Assembly: GCA_905221605.1 (NCBI GenBank)
Contig: CAJNDS010002098.1
Coordinates: 297,374-361,373, forward strand
DNA: 64,000 nucleotides
Direction: 5' to 3'
Source: Symbiodinium natans
Lineage: Eukaryota > Sar > Dinophyceae > Suessiales > Symbiodiniaceae
Shown piece by piece: positions 45,367-56,692 of the stretch (the stretch's first letter is position 1; each line of letters starts with the position of its first letter). Both the position numbers and the translations under genes were made by a program. Below the pieces are notes generated by a model. That model was given only the letters and a program-made list of their open reading frames with translations. It did not search any database and was not told where the DNA came from.

Positions 45367-46633
45367 GGAGAAAGTCGCGGTGGATGGGGCGAGAATCCTA
45401 GCCAGTCAAACTGCCGCAGGTAACTCAGTCAGTCTAAATTCTCTGCTACCACTCAGAACAAAGGTTCTTCAGAGAGTGTTGCCGGGTTACGCAGGGCTCC
45501 GTCTACAGGCTTTCCAGGGTTTGACATCCTTCTTTGCCCAAGGCTTCGAACTCCAAGCATACCCCTGCCGCCTGACCATACAGACTTTCCCAAAACCCTT
45601 GTAACCCTAAAGGTTCAACTGCTTCCTTGACCCTTCTGGTGTTCGTCTGGCTCAGACGGAGAATTTTGATGCACGATGATGGCTGCGGACAGGTTGGCTA
45701 CGAGGTATTTCGCAAAAGCACTTCTGCCCGACTCGGGTGTCAGGGATCCCGGCGCTCTTCTTTCGAGGTTCGGAAGCGGCTTTACGGTTCAGGGGTTGTT
45801 TTGGGTTTGGGGCTTCAGGTTACCAGTTCCAGGTTCTTGAAGTTCCATCACTCGGGCTTGTGATTTCACAGTTGATCATGATACGCCTTCTGTTCATCTT
45901 AGACAAAGACTGAAACAAGTGTGACGGCTGCAATCAGCGCTTCGTTGTGTCAAACAGTTGGCGCGTAGGTGGTTGTGTCGGTTCGTGTGTCATTTTAGAA
46001 AGCTCGAGGTTATGGCTTGTTCCCTGTGTGGGCTCGACAAACGTCGGGTGTTTCTCTAGTCAGTCCCTGGCGATCGCAGGGGGAACCCGAGCATCTCTAC
46101 CAAATTTCGCAAGCTGATGTCATCAACACTTTGAACTACAATTTGTGGTCGGCAAAGAACAGGCACTTTAGAGAGAGTCTGCACTTAGTTCACTTGTTGC
46201 TGGATCGAAAGCCTTGCATTTCTTGAAGCTGGTTCTTCCAATGCCGAAATGGCAGGGTAAGACTGAATTCAGCTGTTCGGCATGTGCCAACCATGGTTTG
46301 ACACCGGGGGACGTTCTCGGGTTGATAGCAACGCTCTTGCAGGAGAAGAGTTTTTCCTTGCATGGACTTCCATTTGGCAGCGGGATGAACCTGGTGCGCA
46401 AGTTTGGGATGATGCCGTAAGGGTCCTCAACACTTTGCTTGGCCTACTCTTCAATGCATAGCTGCTGTAGCTCTTTCAGTAGATTCGTTCAGGTCAGCAT
46501 TGCGCAGCATAAAGCCAAAAGCGATGCGGGGTGCAGATACTTTCACAACACTTGTACCGACGCCTTTGGTAAGCCGACATCCTCACACGTAAAGCTCAGG
46601 ATGCTCTTGGTAGCTACTAGGCCTGGTCAAGAC

Positions 46634-46721
46634 CTTCTGAGGAGCAGACTCATCCCACTGCTTGACAATCTCTTTGAAACACTTATAATCAACCAAGTCC
46701 TGGCAGATGAAGCGGACAAAC
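46634..46721 (-). CDS. Candidate exon, unidentified gene
   Basis: Bounded by TGTAG/G at 46721 and AAG/GT at 46634. It reads VRFICQDLVDYKCFKEIV and KQWDESAPQK with mostly G/C-ending codons. The plus strand also has an open frame here, so orientation is not certain. Confidence 0.4.
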
Positions 46722-47205
46722 CTACAAGAGCCAGTGCCATAAATACTATTACTATGACTAGGCGCACTTCTGACAGCCGCAAAGATCCCTGATGTCCTTG
46801 TCTTCCCCAGCAAAGTTGCGAAAGACTCGTGTGTACCACTCGTCCTGGTGACCCCGTGTTTTTGTGCTTGGGCATCTCGGCTTTGGATGGTTTCTTGTTC
46901 TGATCCTGGAGGTTTTAAGAATTTCGCTGTTTTACGCTGCTGGCTTGCAGATGCAGCTGTGACCGGTATGCTCTGCGGCTCATTTCCATGCATGTTCCCT
47001 TCCACACATACTTCTGCGAGAGACAGCAAGAGCGGTACGGCGGTTGACCATCTGCGCCAAAGAACGAAGTGGCTTCACGAGTTCTCAGCTTGCCGGTGCC
47101 AGTGCTCAGCGCAATCCCTAAGCCCAAAGCCATGCCTCAGATGGCTTTCTTCGGACATGGACCGTGGTCAAAAACCCTTCCACGCTGAGGTCACCAAAAA
47201 TGGTC

Positions 47206-47262
47206 CTTGGGCATCGGAAGGTCTCCCAGCTGCTGGAAGACCATCATGAGGCCCGTCTTGTT
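47206..47262 (-). CDS. Candidate exon, unidentified gene
   Basis: A 57-nt exon from CCAG/A to AAG/GA that reads NKTGLMMVFQQLGDLPMPK with almost exclusively G/C third positions. The GA donor fits the pattern proven by the kinase gene. It is probably upstream of the exon at 46634 in the same minus-strand gene, with missing exons between. Confidence 0.45.
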
Positions 47263-48259
47263 CTGGCCTTGCTTGCTGCTGCACTACATCAGGGGCTGAG
47301 GGTTGTTCCGGTGTAGAAGTGGAATCCCTTAAACCAAAGGGTTTCAGGTAACCATGCCAGCTCATCCGGCTACTCCTGCAAGTTTTGCAACAGCCGATGT
47401 CTTCGCAGTAGAATGCCCTCCAATACCTAAGTGATCCCAGGTGCCGAACATGATGCTGCTTAGGGCCAACTGACGGGGCTACGGGAGTTTTTTTGTGCAC
47501 TGCTGATTAGCAGTGCGAAGTGCCGTGCCACGTTCCGAAGACATCAGCGGGACCCGCACAGCATGCCCCACAGCCCCGCAACTTCACATTTCAGAGGCTC
47601 ACTCCTCAGAACACCTTTCGCGAACCCTCCATGCACTGACCCTTGAGCCACACCCCCGAGAGCTCACAGAGTAAAGCCCCGCAACAAAAGACCCGAAGCC
47701 CAAACTCCCGCCAGTGAAGCAGCTCCTTGCTCAGGCCCAAGCTACAATCTAGGTGGCCCGTCCTGCGCCAGATGGAATTTCGGCAAGAGGCACTCTGCTT
47801 CAGGCTTCGCCCCGCCTAAACTCTAAACCCTAAACCCTACAAACCCAAAACCCTACACGCCCCCCCTCCCTGCAGTCCTGAGAGCATCTACGAAGTCGAA
47901 GGCCTCTGTCAGGCTTAGGGCTCTCGGGGTGCTGGACATTTCAGAGGTGCTTCGGTGCTTCAAGACGAGGTGCCAGACCTTTCTAAGGTTCACGGGTGAA
48001 CAAACAAGACAAAAGGTCGTAACAAGGGCAACTTTTTCTCCATCGCCAATGAGCATTAGAATGCGTGCCAAGTACTTATTTATGAATTGGGCCGTGAGGA
48101 TCAAACAACAGCAACTTCATAGGATGGCAAGTGAAATGCAATAACCTACCGGCTCTGACCTAAATCTGTTGCTCTGAGTATGCCGGAAATTCTGGCTGGC
48201 TTTCAACTATGAGCATACTTCGAACATACCAAAATGCAACAGTCACACAACAATGTCGA

Positions 48260-48530
48260 ATAAGACTGCCAAGCAATCCTTAATTTGGGGTCCCCTGCTA
48301 TATTAACCCATTCATAATCAGGGCCCATGGTTTCAACCTTAGATTTTAACTGGTGGAGGGCATTCTCTTACAATTCTATTGTTAAAAGTTTTAGATGGAA
48401 TGACAGTATGAATAGCAAATGATATTAACTCTTGGCATTTAATACTCTTTATTTGGTTTTTTGGAATGGATTTCATTTGCAAACTAAATAACATTATAAT
48501 CGAGTTTTTATAAGTAAATTAATAAATGCG
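48260..48530. other. AT-rich island of unknown origin
   Basis: An abrupt drop in GC compared with both sides, without tandem repeats. Composition resembles the mitochondrial insertion at 30.6 kb, but no mitochondrial protein or rRNA could be recognised in any frame. Confidence 0.4.
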
Positions 48531-48835
48531 GGACCGAGGCTGGGAACTTGGGGGCTCGGAAAGTCGGACTTGGGGGTTGCGTAGGGTTTGGCCAGGGCGG
48601 CTCGGTGCTTCAGGACTTGAGGGCTCATGAGTTCAGTCGAGTTCCAGGATTGAGAACTGAGGTTGTTCCACCAGCCAACATATCGAACCCCCGCTGAACC
48701 CCAAATCCGAAACACCCCCCCCCCCCCCAAATCCCCAATCCCCTCAACCAGAGGATGATATGAACGCGGGTGCGCCTGCTTGCACAGGGTCGACCTTCGC
48801 GATGCCCTCTCGGCACCCTGAGTCATCATTTTTCT

Positions 48836-49082
48836 CACATATACATACACTCATATTATCAGTTATGTATGTAAATATAAACAAATACATAAATGAAAAA
48901 GTAACAAATGAATGAATAAATAAAAACAAACATATATATATATATATACACACGTTCTGTAGCATGTTTTTAATTATATTACATAAAATGAATAAACAAA
49001 TAAATAGATATATTAAATAATTAATTAAAGAAATAAATAAATATAAATATAAATATGTATATATATATATATATATATTTAC
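48836..49082. repeat. AT-rich simple-sequence region
   Basis: TAAATA/AATAAA-type degenerate repeats with two TA microsatellites (about 48932-48949 and 49057-49078). No gene. Confidence 0.85.
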
Positions 49083-49410
49083 AAAACCTTTTCTTTAGCT
49101 GCTTAGAACCAGCTGGGCATGGTCTGTCGTGGCTTCCTGTTCTGGCTCGGCAGCTGCAACCTGCTTTTCGCCTTTACCCAACAAGTTTAGGCAATAAGAC
49201 ATTCAGATTTGCAGTTCAGGGTTTAGGGTTTAGGGGGTTGAGGGTTTAGGGGGTTTAGAGTTGCGGGTTCAGGGCCTCAAGGAATGCTAAGCCTAACACC
49301 AGTCACACTGCAAACCTCCAAAGAGCAAGGAAAGTCCGAAAGCCGGCATATCCCTGAGGCCGAACCGCAGGTTCAAAGCCAAAATCTCCGGCTGCCAAGT
49401 CAACCGTAAT

Positions 49411-49668
49411 GTTATATATATATATGTATGTATATACTGATCTATTTATTTATTCATCTATTCATTTTGAGTGTGAATAATGAATAAACAAGTAAATAAA
49501 AATAAATAAGTAAATAGATAAATATATATATATATATTATTACATTATTATTATTGTTATTATTATTATCATTACTATTAATTATAAATTATTATTATTA
49601 CTACTACTATTTTAAATTTTTTAATATTATTATTATTACTATTATTATTACTATTAGAACATTTATGT
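49411..49668. repeat. AT-rich simple-sequence region, TTA/ATT triplets
   Basis: TA dinucleotides, TAAA tetramers and a long ATT triplet section (about 49540-49660). No gene. Confidence 0.85.
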
Positions 49669-50557
49669 ACACATGAACTCCCTGAAACTCAGCCTTTGCC
49701 GAGTTCACCGCCGGGGCATTGGACGCGAACGTCATGGTCGAGGGCCTCGGGGTGGGGGGGACACTAAGTCACTAAGCAAGCCTTAGCAGCTTAACAGCTT
49801 CTCAGCCGACTATCTCACCCATGCTACACTCTGCTCGCCAAAAGCAGCGAGTGCACCCTAAACCCCAAACCCTAAACCCCATAAACCCTATGCCTAGGAG
49901 TGGCCGCCCAAGTTTGTCAGAGTATAAAGCCCACCAAACGGGGCCCGGGCATGTGAGGCAGCAGGCCGCTGCTCACCTGAATTTTGTAGAGAGCTCGGGG
50001 GGGTCGCCTCTAATCGGGTATGCCTGGCTTTGGGGAGTAGCTGGTAAAGAGCAGGGTTTGGGGAGGCGGATTCCGTTTGCAGCACCTCTGTGTCTGTGGA
50101 AGGCTGCGTTGCGCAGTACTTCTTGCGCGCCACCCCGTGCTCCCTCAAGCCTACGTCTCAAGGCACTGACCGAGCAGCGTGACAAGGATTACGAGGGATC
50201 TTCGCAATTCCAAGAGCATCCAGGCAATACTTATTACACGGTGGTGATCAGAAGCCATCATAGAGCCAAAGCCGCAGTAAATTCAGGGAGGGAGGTTCAT
50301 TCCACAGCATGCCCTTATGCAATCCTTCTGCACAAATCTCAGGCCCCCTGAAGTCCAGACGTCCATTCCGAAGTCCATGCCCCCCTTGACTCAAGGGCCC
50401 CGAGCGCCTCAAACCACCTCTTTTCTTCCCTCACCTGTTTTTCCGGGTAGCAAACTTCTGGGGTGGGACCTGGCAAGCCGGAACCGGTATGCCGTCCCTC
50501 TCTGCCAAAGAGAGACAGTTCCAGGGTTTCGGATGCCCAACCCATGAAGCCTTAACT

Positions 50558-50663
50558 ACTAGTTGCTTAAGAAACCAGACAAAATAAACATATTCTTCCT
50601 TATTAAGGGTAATATAGGGATTACAATTCTTTTATTCTTTTTTGGGGTTCTTAAGCAAGTGGT
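50558..50663. mobile_element. MITE family A, copy 3
   Basis: Termini ACTAGTTGCTTAAGAA and TTCTTAAGCAAGTGGT, extended outward by TTAACT and AGTTAA so that TTAA flanks both sides. It shares the internal block ATATTCTTCCTTATTAAGGG with copy 1. Confidence 0.7.
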
Positions 50664-51448
50664 AGTTAACCCGAGGCCCCGGCGTCCAGGGAGGTGGACG
50701 AGCCTGCTGCGCTGGATAAGGCTGAGACCTGCACCACCGGCGGAGGCCCGTGCAGTTTAGGGTTTAGTGTTTAGGGCCTTAGGGTTTAGGGTTTAGGGTC
50801 TAGGGCTGAAGGTCCGGAGCTGATGGGGTGATCCTGTGCCACTCTTGTCACTGTGGATGGTGCTCACAAAAAGACGAAAGTGGAAGGGAAGAGTCTGTAA
50901 GGATCGAAGAGCGAATGAATGCTTAAAACCAGAACGCCAACCCTACAACCCGCAACTGAAGCGCCTGCGCTGGGGCGGGCCGACCAGGACCAGCATGGAA
51001 GGTGAAAGGCCCTGGATGACGCTTGGAGGCGCTTGAGGCGGTTGAGTCTGAGGCTTCAGGTTTAGGTTTGGGGCCTGAGATGTAGTTTCGAGCTTCCAAA
51101 CTTAAGTCAGAAGGGAAAGCGGACTCTGCCTACCCCTCCGCTACCCGTTTGAACAAAGCTGGTGGTTACGCCTTTGTTCAGTACTGCATAGCATGGGCAA
51201 ACTCCAGGCGCCCCTCTTAGGCGGACATGGCAGCTGAAGGCCAGGTTCGACTCTCAACTCTCACGTTGATGAGCAGCACGTCAGTGCCAAGGTCGGTTTC
51301 GCTCCGGGTCTTACACCTGCACATACCTGCACTGCCTGTGTAGAGTGGCTCTGGGCCGTCGTGCGGAAGGGAAGAACAGCAGCAACCAGTCGTCTAGAAC
51401 AGTCCCGGCAACTGGCACGCCCTGCCTTGAATCCTCAACCTTGGGATG

Positions 51449-51536
51449 TTCCCCCGCATACTAACAGTCCTTAGTAGGGATGATCGCACTCCCCATTAAT
51501 CATTCCTTTTAGGGACTGTTACAGTGTAAGGGGGAA
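51449..51536. mobile_element. MITE family B, copy 2
   Basis: An 88-bp element. The left end TTCCCCCGCATACTAACAGT is an imperfect inverted copy of the right end (reverse complement TTTTCCCCCTTACACTGTAA then CAGTCCC). No ORF. Confidence 0.55.
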
Positions 51537-51577
51537 AATCCCAACCTCAACCTCAATCTCAGAGGCGTATACGCCCT

Positions 51578-51804
51578 GAAACCCTAAACCCTAAACCCTA
51601 AACCCGAAACCCTAAACCCTAGACCCTAAACCCTAAACCCTAAACCTTTGTGCGGTTCGGGCCTTGGCTGAGGATCGCCCCCGGCTGCGAGTAGGGAGCC
51701 GGTGAGGTCAAGCCTCCGAGGATCCCCCGAAAACTCTAAACCCTAAAACCCAAAACCCTAAACCCTAAACCCTAAGCCCTAAACCCTAAACCCTAAACCC
51801 TAAA
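51578..51804. repeat. Two telomere-type CCCTAAA arrays
   Basis: Slightly degenerate CCCTAAA runs at 51578-51646 and 51737-51804, separated by about 90 nt of GC-rich sequence. Confidence 0.85.
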
Positions 51805-52920
51805 CAAGCGACTCTTTGAAGTTTGCGAGAAGAGAGGGCTGAGACCATTTTAGAGGCCGAGCCTAAACTTCCATGGCTTCGGGCTTTTCTCAGGTTCGGC
51901 GGTTTTGGGTTTTGACCGAGTTCGGGGGTTGAGTCGCTTTGAGTCGGGTTTGAGTCGGTTCCAGTGCCAGCTTCGCGGGATCGGGAGCAGTCCCGGGTTT
52001 GTTCCGGGTATGTGAACTCTCTCTTGCTCCGGTCTAAGAGGCTGGGGATGCAAGCTTGGCTCGCGACTCGTAGGAGACATCACAAGCCATGCTACGTCTG
52101 CTAAGTTGTCTGCTTGCTGTTGGGAGAGTGGGCTTCGGGCTCCAGAGGCTTCAGTGGAAGCAATCTGCACGTGAAGACTAAACCACCTGAAAAGTACGTC
52201 TTGCAACCTCTCTTCAAGAGCCCTCCGGAGGGATTTGGGTGGTTTGGGGTCCGTGCGTTCGGACAGGTGCTCACTCAGCACCTCAGCCCGTAAAACGTAA
52301 AACCCATGTCTGCCCTTTCGGCCTATGAAGCCGGCAGCCGTCGAGGGCACGGGCTGCTGCGCAAACTGCCTCAAGCTTCACTCAGGCTGAGGGTGGGGTG
52401 AAGAGTCTTGGGGGCATTGGCAGGACTGTATGGAGGGCCCCGAGTGAGGATCAGGTTCATGGAGTCCCAGATCTCTGAAATGCGGGGCTCTGGAGTAGGA
52501 GCTGCCCAATCCACCGAAACCCAACCTCCAAACCTTTCCAGACTGCATTTCTTCGCTGAGGATGTTTGGAGCGATGCCATCAGAAGCCATCAAGCCACGG
52601 AAGCCAGGCAACAAGTGTGAGTGATGCTCGGGCTTAGGGTAAGTAAATGAGGAGCAGGACTGGTTTGTCAAGAAGACCTGAAGCATTGCAGCCAGCTCCT
52701 CGGCTTTTACGGCTCTAGTTCGGGGCCGTGCGGGAAAGGAGAACATATCTTGGTTTTCATTTCAGGGCTCAGCGTGCGAGGACACACTGTAGCCGGTTTG
52801 TTGTGCAAATCGCCTCAGTTTTTTCCGAAGCCCAATCGCATCTTCCTGACCCGTGAATTATAGGGGTTTAGAGTTTTCACAAGGGTTCAGGGTTTAGGGT
52901 TCCCAAACCCAAGAAAAAGC

Positions 52921-53220
52921 GTGTTTTCAAAGGAGCGGACTGCTGGTATGGCATGGGCTGCGCTATGCCGCTCCACTGGCTGCTACCAGCGGCCTTTGCG
53001 TGATCGCTGCCGAAAGATGCTAGGGCTTTGGCGCATCTATAGCTACCATGCAGCGCTGGGTGCATGGAGAGAGTTCGCTCCAGCAAAACTGTTGAAGTAC
53101 ATAAATGCCCAAGCTTCCAGGGGCAAAGAACTCGAATGTGCTTCGAATCATCTGAGAAACCAAGAGAGCCGACGAGCTCTCAAACCCAGCAGCAAAATGG
53201 CAAAATCCCATACTCCCCTT
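52921..53220 (+). CDS. Candidate coding segment, plus strand
   Basis: A frame of about 100 codons, open for 300 nt, with protein-like basic/aromatic composition (RCRKMLGLWRIYSYHAALGAW, YINAQASRGKELECASNHL). Both neighbours are repeat-derived. There is no clear start, splice border or family. Confidence 0.25.
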
Positions 53221-55286
53221 AGTGCCCTAACCCTCAACCCTCAACCCTCAACCCTAAACCCTAAACCCCTCCTGAAAGAACCCCCGTTCGGCGGAGCGGC
53301 GAGAGATCCCTGGTCAGGTGCTGTGAAGCCCCCGATCCTGGGTCTCGGTCTGGAATACGTGCTGGGATGTGTTGGGTCTTCCGGTGTAGGGTTTAGGGTC
53401 TAGGGTTTAGGGTCTACGGATGCGTTTGGGTCAGGGCTGCAGGGAGGAGAGACTTAGCAGGTACAACCCACAAAGGGGGTTTTATTACTAGAGTTTTCCT
53501 CGCGTGTCACGGTGTCACGCCTGCGGATACTTCGTGAGGATGCCGCTTGGTTGACAAAACGTAAAGCTTCGGAAGACTAGCATGTCAAAAGCAATGCGGG
53601 CAGCATAGGTGATCGTGACAAACGGACGCACTGGCAGCATTCGCGTTGCCGTGTTTGGTGTACGCATGCGCAGTCATGCGCAAACAGGTGGATGCACTGG
53701 TAGCAGTTGCCATGGTGCATGTCATGGCTTAAGGTGCATGGATGGCTTGCGAGGTAGATGCTCTCATGCGCACGGAGCCGGAGATTACAGCTTTTGTGCC
53801 ATGCTCACTGCGGCTTTTCCTTGAGAATTCGACAGCCACACCGGATGCTCTAGAACACACGTCTCAAGCATTTTGACGAGCATTTGGGCACTCCAAGGAT
53901 ACTCCGCAGGCAGGCGCTTCAGAAATACTCTACGGAAGTCTTTGCTGGATTGTCTGGGCATGGCACTTCAGGGAGGGGATTCTCTGGGGGGCAGGCACTG
54001 TAGGGATATATGCAACTCCAGGGTTAGACCCGGGCGAGGAGAATACCTGAATCACAATCTAGCAACCTGGTCAGCAACAACTTAACTTAAGTGCATGGAA
54101 ACCTTGTCTGCGCTCCTTTCAAGCTCCCCCCGCAACTACTTACCAACCAAACAGGGGCTCTGCATCTGAGATGCTGGTGCAAGATTCGGGCTTGTTGCAT
54201 GAGACACACACACACACACACAAAGCAAAGATGTTCGTCATCTTGAGTCGTAACCTTGCGGAGACATAGCTGGTTGATGCTTGCTTGCTTGTTGTTTGGA
54301 TTGTGTTTGGTGATTTTCCCTTTCCAGGTGCTCACGTGTTGCTTCATAGGGTCGCTGATTCGGGAACTCCAGCTACACGAGGCCTCGTGCGGCTAACAAG
54401 CCATCATGTGTGGCTGGCTTCTTAACATGTGCAAAGCATCCACGGGGCACCCCAAAGCGGCGATGCCCCCCCCCCCCCCCCCCCCCCGCTCGTGCGTGCG
54501 TGCGTGCGTGGGCGCGCGCACGGGCTTCAGGGTCCACGGTATAGCGATTGGCAAGGCTCTGGAAGTTCTCTGCCATCTGCTGATGCACCGCAATGGCTTC
54601 TGCGGAAAGCAGCTGCTGCCTGCCAAGAAGCAAGGGTGGGGGGGGCTAAGGCTTAGAGAGGCCTAGAGGCACCGAACCGGAGGCTCCGAGGCCGAAGAGC
54701 AACAAAAGGTCCCGGCGTCCCGGCAAAGGCACTGAAACTGGGGAAAATTCCAACCGACCTCTCGTTCCTAGTCTTCGCCGACCAAGAACGAATGAAGCCT
54801 GAAGGGCGGGGGGTGACTAGGTAGGCCCTATAGAGCCTGAACCTAAACCCTAAACCCTAAACTCCACCCAAAACGGCCTCGGGCCGGGCGCCAGCGCCCC
54901 ACAGGGCAAAGCCGGCGCCGCGGCGCCAAAGGGCGCCTCGGAGGCTCCGAGATGGGCTTTGAAGGCAGAGGTTTAGGGTTTGGGGTTTGGGGTTTAGGGT
55001 TTGGAGCCTGGGGTTTTAAGGGTTAAAGGTTAAGGGTTTTAGGGGCTCAAGCTTCGGGGGTTCTAGAAATGCTTCTGTGGCCGTGAATGGTGCCTATGTC
55101 TTTGATCAGGGATAAGATGGGGTTGAACCCGGGCATGAGGGTATAAAGTTTAGGGTATGCGAAGAGGTCGGATGGCGAGTTGGTGGTTTCGATCTTGCGA
55201 CGCTATTTGGGAAGGCGAAAAGCTTTGTCCCTCTCGTGCTTCGTAGATTCTGTGATGTGGGAAGGGGCTACAAAGCTATGTACTTC

Positions 55287-55350
55287 TAACCCTAAACCCT
55301 AAACCCTAAACCCTAAACCCTAAACCCTAAACCCTAAACCCTAAACCCTA
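55287..55350. repeat. Telomere-type array (CCCTAAA), about 9 units
   Basis: A perfect interstitial CCCTAAA run. Confidence 0.9.
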
Positions 55351-56623
55351 CCCCTAGGGCCCTAGAAGGTAAAGATTTCCGGTGATTGAAGCGGCTTCTC
55401 AGTCAGCCGGGCCGCCTTCCTCCTTCTAGTAGGGGACCCCCTCAGGGGGGGCTTTGGGGGGGGGGAGTTTTAATGCACTTCTCAGCCTCTCAGAGCACTT
55501 AAAATTTTAAAAAGTTGGGGGGAGGGGGGGTGTCTGAGGTCAGAGACACTGTGGGCTAAGTCTCATGTAGATGTTGGGCTTTAGCTGCTTGCCAGGATTT
55601 GAGGCATTAAGGTTGAGAGCCTCGGACATAGGATAGTTTAGGCTTTTGGCACCCACTACAACTTCAAAAGACCCTCAAACTTAGGTCCGAATTCTCATCA
55701 GCTCGAGTTCAAGAACCCAGTTTTGAGACGCCCGCCCCACCCTGCATTCCGCGAGGTCTTCAGCACACATTGTCTACGGGCTCGCGAGAGCCAAACGCTG
55801 CGGCAAGGCTACTGGGTGCGCGGGGGCGGGGCGAGCATAGGGGCTTGAGGTTCAGAATTTTTTTGTGTAAGGTCGAGGGGAGGCTGACGGATTCTGGAAC
55901 GCGAAGCGCTTAATGCCTAAGCTCAGGAGTTTCAGGGGCACGTTGCTGAGCAAGTTGGGACGAAGCCAGAGAGTTTCTCAACCCGACCCAAGCATGGCTC
56001 AGCAAACCAACATGATGAACTTGAGCATACAAAGGGGAAACTTTGCATCTTCAACCCGAAACCCTAGACCTGTCGCTGATGCTTGGCCCAAGTTCGCCTC
56101 AAGAGGCCTAAACTCTCTGCCTTCGCGTGTTGCAGCTTCAGGAGGTTCCTGGTTTCGTCACTACAACGTGCCGCAGCAATGCCTTCTTTTGGACCAGCAG
56201 CAAGTTCTTTCGTGCAAGCCCGTCTAGGAACACATGCAGCCATCTGTCGAATGAACAGCTGCAGTGCCCACAAAGCTGGCTAAGAAGGAACTCCAACTCC
56301 ATCCCGCCAACTTTGTCAAACCTGGCCGGGACACACTTTGAACACGTTCGTCTCGGGAAGCCCGAAGCTTCAGCAGAAACTACTCCAATCCCTGAAGCCG
56401 TTGAAGCCTTCGACATGGTCGAATCCTAAACGCTGACCTGGCACTGAAGACTTGAAGTTTGAAGTCCGGTGGAATGGAGCTTCTGAGTGATGCGCACGCC
56501 TTCACTTCCAGCCAGCCAACTTCGCTGCAGGCTTATAATGGTGTCGCACCTGGGAGTCACGGAACACGCTGGCTTTAGGCTTCCGTGGTTTGCTTCTTGC
56601 TGCAGTAATAGCAGTAACAGCAG

Positions 56624-56657
56624 CAGTGGTGGTGGTGGTGGTGGTGGTGGTGGTGGT

Positions 56658-56690
<33 letters not shown>

Positions 56691-56692
56691 GG
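56624..56692. repeat. GGT/GGC trinucleotide microsatellite
   Basis: GGT repeats grading into GGC on the plus strand. The poly-Gly and poly-Val frames across it are artefacts. Further triplet-rich sequence continues to about 56870. Confidence 0.85.

Noticed and set aside
48260-48530. Second mitochondrial insertion
   Set aside because: Translation in the frames I tried gave no recognisable cox1, cox3 or cob motif; kept only as an AT-rich island.
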